DNA from: Azoarcus sp. Aa7
GTDB taxonomy: Bacteria; Pseudomonadota; Gammaproteobacteria; Burkholderiales; Rhodocyclaceae
DNA length: 64,000 nt
Direction: 5' to 3'
Assembly (NCBI RefSeq): GCF_014822185.1
Contig: NZ_QVLR01000027.1
Location: forward strand, 32,621-96,620
Shown here one piece after another: positions 1 to 8,599 of this stretch; position 1 is the stretch's first letter; every line of letters starts with the position of its first letter. The notes beneath the pieces were generated by a model. It worked only from the letters and a program-made list of their open reading frames with translations. It was not told the origin of the DNA and did no database searches. A program made the position numbers and the translations under genes.

Positions 1-332
1 GCACCGGCTACTCGTCGCTCAGCTACCTGCGTCGCTTCTCGTTCGACACGCTGAAGATCGATCGCAGCTTCGTCGCCCCGCTGTGCGAGGACGCGGAGGC
101 GGCCGCACTGGTGCGCGCGATCGTCGCGATGGCGCACAGCCTGGCACTGAAGGTGATCGCCGAGGGGGTGGAAACGCGCGCGCAGCTGGAATTTCTCCAG
201 GATCTGGGCTGCGATTACCTGCAGGGCTATCTGCTGTCGCACCCGCTCGACGCCGAACACTTCACCGCCTTCCTGACCCGCATCGCCCGCGAATCGCAGC
301 CGTGGGGCAGCGTGGCGGTCGTCGCGCAATGA
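1..332 (+). CDS. EAL-domain protein, C-terminal part only (cyclic-di-GMP phosphodiesterase family)
   Basis: The window opens inside this gene, in the frame that starts at base 3. The visible part is about 109 residues and carries late EAL-domain signatures: KIDRSFV near visible residue 19, AEGVET near 57, and QGYLLSHPL near 75. EAL domains hydrolyse cyclic-di-GMP. The catalytic E-A-L motif and any GGDEF, PAS or membrane part lie upstream and cannot be seen, so activity and sensor type are unknown. The stop overlaps the ATG of the cytochrome gene (ATGA at 329-332), so the two are probably cotranscribed. The family is clear; the specific role is not. Confidence 0.85.
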   Translation, partial: TGYSSLSYLRRFSFDTLKIDRSFVAPLCEDAEAAALVRAIVAMAHSLALKVIAEGVETRAQLEFLQDLGCDYLQGYLLSHPLDAEHFTAFLTRIARESQPWGSVAVVAQ

Positions 333-910
333 CCGGGATGCAGCCCGACGCCGCACTCGCCGCGATGCGCGACCGCCAGCGCGCCGCGCGCCAAGCCCGC
401 CGCGTCGTCGTGACGCGCGGCGCGCTGGCCGCGGCCGCCGTGGTCGGCTTCGTGCTGTGGGCCAACTTCGGCTCCGGTCGTCCGGTGTTTTCGCCACACG
501 GCACCCCCGAAACCGGCTGGGACGCGTTTCGCGAAACGTACGGCGTCGACACCTTCGGCCGCGACGGCTACTTCGTGCGCGCGATACAGAACGGCTACAA
601 CCTCGTGCACCACACCCACAAGTACGCCTGGCGCTTCACGCGCAAGGGTGCCCTCGACCATCCGAACGCGTGCATCGACTGCCACAGTGCGGAGGCGCTC
701 GCGTACGCCTTCGCGGCCAGCGACCGCTTCGACGCACGGCTCGGCCGGCGGGTGTCATTCGAAGAGCACGTGATGCGCTGCTACGCCACGCATCTCGACG
801 GTTTCGTCCCGACGACCTACGACCCGGCGGTGCGCGACATCCGCATATTTGCACGCATGGTCGCCCATCACCTGCAACTCGGCGAGGGCGCACTGGAGCG
901 CACCCCGTGA
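329..910 (+). CDS. Membrane-anchored monoheme c-type cytochrome
   Basis: This is a 193-residue protein with one transmembrane segment (about residues 31-48, ALAAAAVVGFVLW) acting as an uncleaved anchor or signal, followed by a periplasmic domain. CIDCH at about 115-119 is a standard covalent heme c site. A second motif, CYATH at about 151-155, resembles a heme site whose second Cys is Thr. His residues near 99-102 (HHTH) may supply axial ligands. The ATG at 329 overlaps the EAL stop, and its own TGA overlaps the GTG start of the next cytochrome gene. It is likely an electron-transfer partner of that diheme cytochrome. I recognise no specific named family. Confidence 0.75.
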   Translation: MTGMQPDAALAAMRDRQRAARQARRVVVTRGALAAAAVVGFVLWANFGSGRPVFSPHGTPETGWDAFRETYGVDTFGRDGYFVRAIQNGYNLVHHTHKYAWRFTRKGALDHPNACIDCHSAEALAYAFAASDRFDARLGRRVSFEEHVMRCYATHLDGFVPTTYDPAVRDIRIFARMVAHHLQLGEGALERTP

Positions 911-2004
911 AGCGGCTCCTGCCGGGGTGGAAGAAGGCCGTCCGCCTCGCCCTGGTGGTGAGCGTGCTGTTCGGGCTGTATGCGCTCACGCTCGCGCGCC
1001 ACGACGAGCGCGCGCGCATCCGCGAGCAGCCGGTGACGCTGACCCCGGGCTGCGCCGACAAGCTCGCCCGCTACGGCCTCGAGGCCGGCCCCCGCTACAT
1101 TTCGCCCTACGTGCTCGCGCGCACGGAGCAAGCGAACACCCGGCAAGGCTACAGCGACGAGGACGTGCGCGCGATCCAGCGCGGCTGCAACATCATCGAC
1201 GACCTGCAGGGCCAGCTGGCCGCGGATCCCGCGCGCGAACGCTGGAACGCGACCCGCTTCGTGCGCGGCACGCATAGCAGCTGCGACCACTGCCACCAGG
1301 GCATCGGCGACAAGCAGACCGCGGCCGGCGTGCCGCAGACCGGCTCGCTGAGCCTCGCCGCGTCGTGGGTCATGGCGGACATGTACGACCAGTTCACCGG
1401 CATCCTGCTGCCTTACGAGCTGCGCCAGATGCAGTGCTACATCAACTCGTCGAACGGCTACAAACCGAACGTCGCCGACGACCTCATCCGCGACGTCACC
1501 GCGTACAGCCGCTTCCTCGCCGCGGCGCTCGACCTGCGCTTCGGCAACCGCTATGCGGAACAGGGCATCGACGAGGTGACCGCGTCGCAGACAGCGAAGC
1601 GCGGCGACGACTACGTGCGCGGCGCCGCGCTGTTCAAGGAGAGATGCGCGCGCTGCCACGGCCCGCAGGGGCTCGGCACGGTCGTCGACGGCAAGGTGCT
1701 GTTCCCGGCGGTGGCCGGCCCGAACGCGTTCAACCTGCAGTCGCGCAACAACTTCTCGTTCGTGTCGACGATTCTGCCGGGTTTCATCTGCCGCAACATG
1801 CCGCCCGGCGAGGAGGGCACGCTGAGCAACCAGGATTGTCGCGACATCGGCTTCTACGTCAGCAACCTGCCGCGGCCGGCCGGTGACAAGCAGGGGCCGC
1901 TCGCGGCGCTGTGGCAGCAGCTCATGATGCGGGTGATGCCGCCGCTGATCCATACCGTCGAGACCTGGCAACGGCCCGGCGAACCAGCGGGGAGCGGGAC
2001 GTGA
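907..2004 (+). CDS. Membrane-anchored diheme c-type cytochrome
   Basis: This is a 365-residue protein beginning with GTG in a GTGA overlap with the previous stop. An N-terminal hydrophobic segment (about 10-28, RLALVVSVLFGLYALTL) exports or anchors it. Two heme c motifs are present: CDHCH at about 126-130 and CARCH at about 247-251, each in its own cytochrome c lobe. This two-lobe plan with a large N-terminal lobe recalls thiosulfate dehydrogenase (TsdA-like) and other bacterial diheme oxidoreductases, but I cannot verify the catalytic ligands. The gene is translationally coupled to a SulP transporter, which suggests handling of a sulfur oxyanion or similar small anion. That function is inferred from context only. 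Confidence 0.75.
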   Translation: MKRLLPGWKKAVRLALVVSVLFGLYALTLARHDERARIREQPVTLTPGCADKLARYGLEAGPRYISPYVLARTEQANTRQGYSDEDVRAIQRGCNIIDDLQGQLAADPARERWNATRFVRGTHSSCDHCHQGIGDKQTAAGVPQTGSLSLAASWVMADMYDQFTGILLPYELRQMQCYINSSNGYKPNVADDLIRDVTAYSRFLAAALDLRFGNRYAEQGIDEVTASQTAKRGDDYVRGAALFKERCARCHGPQGLGTVVDGKVLFPAVAGPNAFNLQSRNNFSFVSTILPGFICRNMPPGEEGTLSNQDCRDIGFYVSNLPRPAGDKQGPLAALWQQLMMRVMPPLIHTVETWQRPGEPAGSGT

Positions 2005-3584
2005 ATGTGAAGGCCGCGGTGTTTTCGTGGGTGCCGCCGCGCGTGGGCGCGCTCGGCAACGAGTTGCTGATCGGGCTCACGCTCGCGATTGTCGTGCTGC
2101 CCCAGGCGATCGCGTTCTCGACGACGCTGGCCGGGCTGCCGTCGTATGTCGGCCTCTACTGCGCGATCTGGGGCGTGCTGTTCACGGCGCTGCTGAACCC
2201 GTCGCGAGTGTTCCACGGCGGCCCGAACAGCACGCTGTCGGCGGTCGTCGGCGTCACGCTGCTGCCGGTCGCGCCGCAATTCGGCCCCGACTACATCGGC
2301 TACGCATTGACGCTGTTCCTGCTCGCCGGGCTGATCCAGCTGGTGTTCCTCGCCGTGCAGCCGCTCGGCCGCGTGCTCGACTTCGTCAGCGAACCGGTCG
2401 CCAACGGCATGATCTGCGGCATCGGCCTGTACATGATCTTCAAATCCTTCCCGGCCTTCGCCGGCCTGCCGATCAACACCCAGGTCGAATGGCGCCTGTG
2501 GATCGCGTGGCAGAGCTTTCTGGCGGTGCTCGAGATCGGCAACATGCACGCGATCCATATCGGGCTGATCACGCTATTGGTGACCGTCGTCACGCGCCAG
2601 TTCGACCGGTTCCGCAACTGGGCGATCCTGCTCGGCATCGTCGCCGGCACGCTGTATTCGGAGTTCCTGAACGCACGGCTCGGCCTCGGCGAAACGCTGA
2701 TCGAACAGACCGCGAACGTCTCCACGGGCTTCGTGTATCCATCCGTGCCGCTGTTCGCCCAGGAGGCGATGCCGGACATCATCAGCATCATCCCCGGCGC
2801 GGTCACGCTCGCGCTGCTGGGCCTGTTCCAGACGGTCGCGGCGATGCGGCGCATGAACCGCCGCAGCGGCCAGTTCGTCGACGCCCGCCACGGCATCTTC
2901 GCCGACGCGCTCTCCAACTGCGTGCTGCCGTTCATCTCGGCGCTGCCGACCTGCGCGTCGTTCAACCGCATGTCGCTGATGCACGCGATGAACACCGGCA
3001 GCCGGCTCGCCGCCGTGTCATCGGCGCTGTTCCTGCTCGCGCTGGTGAGCTTCTTCGGCGACTTCATCGCCATCATCCCGGTGCCGGCGATGGCGGCGAT
3101 CATCATGGTGGTCGGCGCCAACATGATCGACTGGTCGGACATCCGCGCGCACTTTCAGCACCGCCCGGAAGCGATCGTGTTCAGCGCATCCTTCCTGTCG
3201 GTGCACTTGTTCGGTCTCTTCGGCGCGGTGATCTGCGGCTCGCTGCTCGCACTCGCCTACGCCAAGTGGGAGAAGGCGCACCCCAACGTCAGCCTCGAGC
3301 GCAACGTGCTGCGCATCCGCGGCAACATCTACTATGGCTCGCTGCCGGTGATCGAATCGCTCTACCATCGGGCCAACAGCGACGCGCGTTTCGATGAACT
3401 CGTCGTCGACTTCTCCGCCGTGCATCACATCGACCCGGAAGGCATCCGCTGGCTCGCGGAGGTCGGCAAGAACCACAAGGTCCGCTTCGCCGACCGGCGA
3501 AGCGGACAGGATCGGCGCGCGGCCGCGGGCGAAGCGCCGGCGGACCGCAAGCGCAAAGACCGACGCCGCCGGCGCACGCTGTAG
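2001..3584 (+). CDS. SulP-family anion transporter
   Basis: A 527-residue polytopic inner-membrane protein with about ten or more hydrophobic segments and a C-terminal STAS-like part (about 430-500, DELVVDFSAVHHIDPEGI). SulP proteins carry sulfate, bicarbonate or other small anions. The GTG at 2001 overlaps the cytochrome stop; GTG at 2007 is an alternative. The STAS part looks shortened and ends in a highly basic tail (RKRKDRRRRRTL), which is unusual. Coupling to two periplasmic cytochromes suggests transport linked to anion oxidation or reduction, but the substrate cannot be read from sequence. Confidence 0.85.
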   Translation: MNVKAAVFSWVPPRVGALGNELLIGLTLAIVVLPQAIAFSTTLAGLPSYVGLYCAIWGVLFTALLNPSRVFHGGPNSTLSAVVGVTLLPVAPQFGPDYIGYALTLFLLAGLIQLVFLAVQPLGRVLDFVSEPVANGMICGIGLYMIFKSFPAFAGLPINTQVEWRLWIAWQSFLAVLEIGNMHAIHIGLITLLVTVVTRQFDRFRNWAILLGIVAGTLYSEFLNARLGLGETLIEQTANVSTGFVYPSVPLFAQEAMPDIISIIPGAVTLALLGLFQTVAAMRRMNRRSGQFVDARHGIFADALSNCVLPFISALPTCASFNRMSLMHAMNTGSRLAAVSSALFLLALVSFFGDFIAIIPVPAMAAIIMVVGANMIDWSDIRAHFQHRPEAIVFSASFLSVHLFGLFGAVICGSLLALAYAKWEKAHPNVSLERNVLRIRGNIYYGSLPVIESLYHRANSDARFDELVVDFSAVHHIDPEGIRWLAEVGKNHKVRFADRRSGQDRRAAAGEAPADRKRKDRRRRRTL

Positions 3585-3702
3585 TCGCCAACCACGGGCC
3601 GAAAGGGACGGGAGGGGCGCCTCCCTCAATAGCGCGTGGCGGACCCGGTGTCCAACCCGCTACGGCCGCGCGCCTTGCAGGCCGGCCCTTCCCGCACGAG
3701 AC

Positions 3703-4083
3703 TTACTTCTTCGCGATCGTCGCGTCCTCGACCAGCAGCGGGTACATGTAGCCCGACCCGAAGTCGCGGTCGAGCTTGACGTTGCCGGTCACGACGACCT
3801 CGTCGCCGACCGCCGCCGTGTCCTTGCTCGTGACGATGAGGTTGTTGCTGCCCTCCTCGCCCGAACCGTCGCGCACGTGGACGAAGTTGCGTCCCATGAT
3901 GCCGTTGTTCACCTTGACGACTTTGCCGCTGACCTGGATCGCCTTGCCCGACAGCCCAGCCTTTTCCTGATGCACGGCTGCAACGGTCTTGACGGCGGCA
4001 TCTGCGGCAACGGCTGCGGGCGCGCCGGAACCGATCATTCCGGCGATGAGGATGACGCGGGTGAGGGCGAGAACTTTCTTCAC
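3703..4083 (-). CDS. Small exported protein with predicted OB-fold
   Basis: This 126-residue protein has a clear signal peptide (VKKVLALTRVILIAG, then an AxA-like site near residue 25). The mature part reads as short beta strands (GKAIQVSGKVVKVN, FVHVRDGSG, GDEVVVTGNV), the pattern of a nucleic-acid-binding-like OB fold seen in small periplasmic proteins such as the NrfJ-related group. The start chosen is GTG at 4083, because AGGAG sits 7 nt upstream; longer readings lack a ribosome site. It stands alone on the minus strand. Function is unknown; a periplasmic binding role is the most that can be said. Confidence 0.65.
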   Translation of the reverse strand: MKKVLALTRVILIAGMIGSGAPAAVAADAAVKTVAAVHQEKAGLSGKAIQVSGKVVKVNNGIMGRNFVHVRDGSGEEGSNNLIVTSKDTAAVGDEVVVTGNVKLDRDFGSGYMYPLLVEDATIAKK

Positions 4084-4348
4084 GAACAGACTCCTGCTGG
4101 TGGGTCCGCATGCGGACATGAGGGCAATGCTGCAGCCGAACATTGTATACCGCGACGCCACCCGGTGAATGGTGTTTGCATTTACCAACCCGCCGGGCGG
4201 GCACCTCCCCCCTTGGGTCGGCGGCTGTGCTCGCGCCGGGCAGACAAAGAAACGCCCCCGGGCGCGGACCGTGGGGGCCGCGGCGCGGGGGTGAAAAGTG
4301 ACCAGGGAGGGCGGTGCAGGCAGGCGGCGAGCGCGTGCTGCGCAGAAC

Positions 4349-5956
4349 TCAGGCCAGGCGGAAGCGGCCGGCGGTGACCTGCAACCGGGCCGCGACGCCT
4401 TCGAGCTGGTGCGCAGCGGTCGCGGTCTCCTTCACAGCGGCGCTGTTCTCCTCGCTCATCTGGGCGGTCTGCTCGACGCGCCGTGCGATCTCGTTGCTCG
4501 CGGTCGACTGCTCGTGCAGCGCGCTCGTGATGTCCTCAACGGCCGCGACGACGTGGCGTGCCTGGTCCGTGAGCGCGCTGATCGCGTCGCCCGCCTCGCG
4601 CGACAGGGTATCGACGTCGCCCATGTGGGCCACGACCTTTTCCATGCTGGAGACGGCGTCGCGGGTGACGTTCTGCACCTGCGAGATCATCTCGGTGATC
4701 TCCTGCGTCGACTTGCCGGTGCGCTCGGCGAGCTTGCGCACCTCGTCGGCGACGACTGCGAAGCCGCGGCCCTGCTCGCCCGCGCGCGCCGCCTCGATCG
4801 CCGCATTGAGCGCCAGCAGGTTGGTCTGGTCGGCGATGTCGCGGATCACCGCGACGATCGACGAGATCTGGTCGGAGAAGCCGCCCAGCATGCGGATCTG
4901 CTCGGCCGTATGGGTCACTGCGGTAGCCGTGACGCGGCCGCTTTCCACCATGCGCGTGACGATCTCGTGCCCCTCGGCGGACTTGCGTCCCGACTCGGTG
5001 GCCGCGGCGCGCACGTCCTTGGCATGATCGGACACCTGCGAGATGCTGACCGACATCTCCTCGACCGAGGCCGCCATCGAGGACGCAGCCTGCGACTGCT
5101 GCTCGGTCGAACCCGAGAGCTGCGTCGTCGTCGCCGCGAGCTCCTCGCTCATCGAGGCGAGCCCCTCGGCGTGCTCCTGCATGTTCGCCGCGATCTCGCG
5201 CAGGTTGCCCTGCATCGTGCGACAGGCCGCGAGCACCTTGGCCAACTCGTCGCGGCCATCAACTTCGAAGGCGTGCGTCAGATCGCCCCGGGCGATGCGC
5301 TCGGCGGCTTCCTGCACGATCTGCAAGGGCTTGAGGATGGAGCGCAGCACGAAACCCGCATACACGGCCAGCCCGATCGCCGCCGCCACGGCGATGATCG
5401 TGATCTCGATCAGCGTCCGGCTGCGCTCTTCATCGAAGAGCTTGTCGGAGTCGAGCGCCTCGCGGCCCATCGACTCCGCGACCGTGGCCAGCTGCTCGCG
5501 GATGCGGCTCACCGTGGCGTCGGCCTCGTCGTCGATGGCATGGATCGCCGGGTCGACCTCGTTGTCGGCGTTCAGGGCGGGCAGCAGTCGCTTCTCGAAC
5601 AGCGTGACGATCGCCTCGACGTCCTTGCGCGCCTGTGCCACGGCCGCTTTCTCGTCGGGCGTGTCCGCCGCCTCGGCAAGCTGCTGCAGATCGCTGTTCG
5701 CCTCGGTCTGCAAGGCGGCAAAGTCCTTTTTCGCCGCGTCGATGTCGCGGTTGATGATCGTGTCGGCGAAGATCTGGTAGAACTGGGCACCCAGCCACGA
5801 GGCCTCCGCCGCGCGCGCCTGCGTTTGCGTGCGGGCAAAGCCGTCGTCCTGGAAATTTGCGAGATGACTCATGCGGTAGAGCGCGATCCCCATCACCGTG
5901 GCAAGCATGAGGAGGGCAATGGCTACCATGACCAGCAGGCGGTGTTTGACGCTCAT
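4349..5956 (-). CDS. Methyl-accepting chemotaxis protein
   Basis: A 535-residue transducer: transmembrane segment at about 7-27, a helical periplasmic sensor of about 150 residues, a second membrane segment at about 187-208, a HAMP domain, and a long cytoplasmic coiled coil with the conserved signalling tip ([20 protein letters not shown], about 370-400). It senses an unknown ligand and controls CheA. The start ATG at 5956 has GGGAG about 7 nt upstream; the upstream in-frame extension has no hydrophobic or conserved content. It is monocistronic. The periplasmic domain resembles a four-helix bundle, but the ligand cannot be predicted. Confidence 0.92.
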   Translation of the reverse strand: MSVKHRLLVMVAIALLMLATVMGIALYRMSHLANFQDDGFARTQTQARAAEASWLGAQFYQIFADTIINRDIDAAKKDFAALQTEANSDLQQLAEAADTPDEKAAVAQARKDVEAIVTLFEKRLLPALNADNEVDPAIHAIDDEADATVSRIREQLATVAESMGREALDSDKLFDEERSRTLIEITIIAVAAAIGLAVYAGFVLRSILKPLQIVQEAAERIARGDLTHAFEVDGRDELAKVLAACRTMQGNLREIAANMQEHAEGLASMSEELAATTTQLSGSTEQQSQAASSMAASVEEMSVSISQVSDHAKDVRAAATESGRKSAEGHEIVTRMVESGRVTATAVTHTAEQIRMLGGFSDQISSIVAVIRDIADQTNLLALNAAIEAARAGEQGRGFAVVADEVRKLAERTGKSTQEITEMISQVQNVTRDAVSSMEKVVAHMGDVDTLSREAGDAISALTDQARHVVAAVEDITSALHEQSTASNEIARRVEQTAQMSEENSAAVKETATAAHQLEGVAARLQVTAGRFRLA

Positions 5957-6247
5957 TTTTCGACTCCCTGACTTTATTGCGATTCCAGGACGGTCGACTG
6001 CCAGCCCGGGTTCAGATCTTAACGTCGCAACCACAACTTTATTAAGGTTATTTTTCTTCAAATTCATGGGGTTAGACGCCCCAAAATGGGTCGTGCACGC
6101 CGTTCGCGCCGCCGGCGATGACCTTTCGCGTGGCGCGCATTCAAAATAGTTACTTGTCCGTCATTCAAGCACGCAATCGCAGTACACCGGCAATGCAATA
6201 ATTGGCACTCCACGACTACATCCGCCCGACTTGCAGAGAGATCGACG

Positions 6248-7885
6248 ATGGCACGCATCCACCCCGAAGGCTGGCAACGCATCCCCGCAAGCGGGGCGCT
6301 GGCGCGCGAACTGGAGACGCTCGCAATGCTCGCGGAAGGACTGCCCGACGACCACGCGGTGTATCACGGCATCCACTGGACGCGGGTGAATCGCGACCAC
6401 GCGCTGTTCGGCGAGATCGACTTCGTCGTCGTCGGCCCGAGCGGGCGTGTGCTGCTGATCGAGCAGAAATCCGGCTTCCTCGACGAGACGCAGGACGGGC
6501 TGGTCAAGACCTACGCTAAGGCGAAGAAGAACGTCAGCGTGCAGATGGCGCGCAGCGCCGACCATCTGCGCGAGCGCCTCGGCGTGTTCATGAAGGGCCA
6601 CAAGGCACGCATCGACGCCCTGCTCTACTGCCCCGACTACGCGGTGCGCCAGCCCGGCAGCGCCGGCATCGACCCGGCGCGCATCGTGGACGCGAGCCGC
6701 CGCCAGCACCTCGTCGCAATCGTGGAGAGCCTGCTGCGCGACGAGGTGCGCGATCGCGTCGTGCTCGACAACATCCACCGCTTCCTCACCGACGAACTGG
6801 AGCTGGTACCGGAGGTGAACGCGATCGTCGGCCAGGCCGAGGCGTTATACACCCGGCTCGCCGGCGGGCTGGCCGAATGGGCGCGGCGCATCGAGATGGC
6901 GCCCTTCCGTCTGCGCGTGACCGGCACCGCCGGCAGCGGCAAGACGCAGCTGGCGATGGCGGTGTTCCGCGACGCGCTCGCGTCCGGGCGGCGGCCGTTG
7001 TACGTGTGCTACAACCGTCCGCTCGCCGACCACATCGCGCTGATCGCGCCGCCCGGCGGCGAGATCGCGACCTACCATCAGCTGTGCGACCGCATGCTGC
7101 GGGCCCACGGCGAGGTGCCGGACTTCAGCCGGCCCGACGCGTTCGCACGGCTGGAAACGCGCTTCCGCGAGCTCGAAGCGGGCGAGGCGTGGCGCTTCGA
7201 CGAACTGATCGTCGACGAGGGGCAGGATTTCCGCATGGAATGGCTCGACACGCTGCTGCGCCTGTTGCGGCCGGGCGGGCGCGCGTGGTGGCTGGAAGAT
7301 CCGCTGCAGAACCTGTACGACCGCCCGCCGGTCGAGCTGCCGGGCTGGGTGCGCATCACCAGCGAACGCAATTACCGCAGCCCGGGCGACATCCTGTCGG
7401 CGCTGAACCGCATGCTGCCGCTGCCACGGGCGCTGGAGGCGGGCAGCCCGCTCGTCGGCTCCGAGGTCGAGTTCCTGACGTGGGCCGATACCGCCGGGCT
7501 CGTCGACGCGACCAAGCGCGCAATGACGCGCGCGATCGGGCTGGGCTTCCGCCGCGACATGATCGCGACGATCACCTTCCGCGGACGCGAGCATTCGGTG
7601 TTCACGCCCTTCGACCGCCTCGGCGCACACCGCCTGAAGGCTTTCACGGGCAGCTACGACCTGCTCGGCAACCCCGTGTATTCGGACGGCGACTTCCTCA
7701 TCGATTCCGTCTACCGCTTCAAGGGCCAGGCGGCCCCGTGCGTGATCTTCACCGAGATCGACTTCGAGGAGCTCGACCCGTTGACGGTACGCAAGCTCTT
7801 CGTCGGCGCGACACGCGCGAGCATGAAGCTGATCCTCGTCGTGTCGGAACGGGCCGCCCGCCAGCTCGCCGCGCGTCTGGACTGA
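6248..7885 (+). CDS. NERD-domain superfamily 1 (UvrD/Rep-like) helicase
   Basis: This 545-residue protein fuses an N-terminal NERD domain (about 35-150; DFVVVGPSGRVLLIEQKSG carries the nuclease-like D...ExK core) to an SF1 helicase. Walker A GTAGSGKT is at about 228-235, Walker B DEGQDF at about 323, a motif III-like QNLYDRPP at about 356, YRFKGQAAPCVIF at about 490, and VGATRAS (motif VI) near 519. NERD is a predicted nuclease domain related to restriction endonucleases, and such fusions are thought to process DNA or RNA. The gene is alone, with its own upstream region and MCP diverging. A repair or defence role is possible but unproven. Confidence 0.85.
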   Translation: MARIHPEGWQRIPASGALARELETLAMLAEGLPDDHAVYHGIHWTRVNRDHALFGEIDFVVVGPSGRVLLIEQKSGFLDETQDGLVKTYAKAKKNVSVQMARSADHLRERLGVFMKGHKARIDALLYCPDYAVRQPGSAGIDPARIVDASRRQHLVAIVESLLRDEVRDRVVLDNIHRFLTDELELVPEVNAIVGQAEALYTRLAGGLAEWARRIEMAPFRLRVTGTAGSGKTQLAMAVFRDALASGRRPLYVCYNRPLADHIALIAPPGGEIATYHQLCDRMLRAHGEVPDFSRPDAFARLETRFRELEAGEAWRFDELIVDEGQDFRMEWLDTLLRLLRPGGRAWWLEDPLQNLYDRPPVELPGWVRITSERNYRSPGDILSALNRMLPLPRALEAGSPLVGSEVEFLTWADTAGLVDATKRAMTRAIGLGFRRDMIATITFRGREHSVFTPFDRLGAHRLKAFTGSYDLLGNPVYSDGDFLIDSVYRFKGQAAPCVIFTEIDFEELDPLTVRKLFVGATRASMKLILVVSERAARQLAARLD

Positions 7886-7942
7886 GCTGGTCCCTGGGAG
7901 CGGAGCACGCTTCCGCCCGGTCGCAGGCCGGGCGGGCGAAAC

Positions 7943-8434
7943 TCAGTGCCGGGAGAACTTGCCCACGAGCTGGGCGAGCTTCTCGGTCTTGCGGCGCTCG
8001 GTTTCTTCGGCACGCTGGCGCTCGCGCTCGGCCTCGGCCGCGGCCTTCTTGCGCTTGGCGACTTCGGCAAAGCGCTCCTTGAGCGTCTGCGCGGCGTGCT
8101 GGCGCTGTTCCTCGGTGACCTCGCCGCTTTCCTTGCCGTCCAGGTCGAAACGCGCGGTGGCCTTCTCGACGGCCTTGAGGTAGCGCGTCGTCGCCGTGTG
8201 CATGCGCATCGCACTGCGGATTACCTTGCGGTCGATCTCGGGGAAGCGCTCGGCGATGGCCTTGTCGATGCGCAGGGCGAGCGGCTTGACTTCGCTGAAG
8301 GTCGGGGAGATTTCCTGAAGCTTCTGCAACAGGCCGCGGGCATCGATGGCGGCGGGCTTGGCTTCGGCGGCCGGAGCGGCGACCGGGGCTGCGGTCTCGA
8401 TGCTGGAGGCTTCGGGCGTGGTTTCGGTATTCAT
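7943..8434 (-). CDS. ProQ/FinO-domain RNA-binding protein
   Basis: A 163-residue protein with an Ala/Pro/Glu-rich N-terminus (about 1-40), a ProQ/FinO domain (about 45-120; signatures PLALRIDKAIAERFPEIDRK and the TRYLKAV segment), and a Lys/Arg/Glu-rich helical tail (about 120-155). The family binds structured RNA and acts as an RNA chaperone in sRNA regulation. ATG at 8434 was chosen because homologous sequence starts soon after; upstream is non-coding repeat DNA. It converges with the helicase gene. Family assignment is firm; targets are unknown. Confidence 0.85.
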   Translation of the reverse strand: MNTETTPEASSIETAAPVAAPAAEAKPAAIDARGLLQKLQEISPTFSEVKPLALRIDKAIAERFPEIDRKVIRSAMRMHTATTRYLKAVEKATARFDLDGKESGEVTEEQRQHAAQTLKERFAEVAKRKKAAAEAERERQRAEETERRKTEKLAQLVGKFSRH

Positions 8435-8489
8435 TGCGGGAAGGTGCAGGGGCTGCGGACGAAAAGCGGCATGATCGCATGAACTCGCG

Positions 8490-8599
8490 CAGGGCGGGAG
8501 GAACGCAGCGCATCCCGCCGATCCAACTACCGGAGGCCGCCCGAACGCCGCGTGGCGGCGCAGTTGACACATTCGGCTTTCGGCTCCTCCCGCCCTACG
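8490..8599. repeat. GGGCGGGA-type palindromic intergenic repeat, copy 1
   Basis: The left arm AGGGCGGGAGGAACGCAGCG and the right end CTCCTCCCGCCCTACG are complementary, with inner arms CATCCCGCC and GGCGG. The element lies between the ProQ/FinO gene and fdhA. It belongs to a family with further copies near 25.9, 27.6, 30.6, 43.6, 50.5, 52.4 and 60.4 kb. Confidence 0.7.

Noticed and set aside
4250..4280. Terminator after the first chemoreceptor
   Set aside because: Strong GC pairing around CGCCCCCGGGCG is present, but the T-rich tail is short and interrupted.
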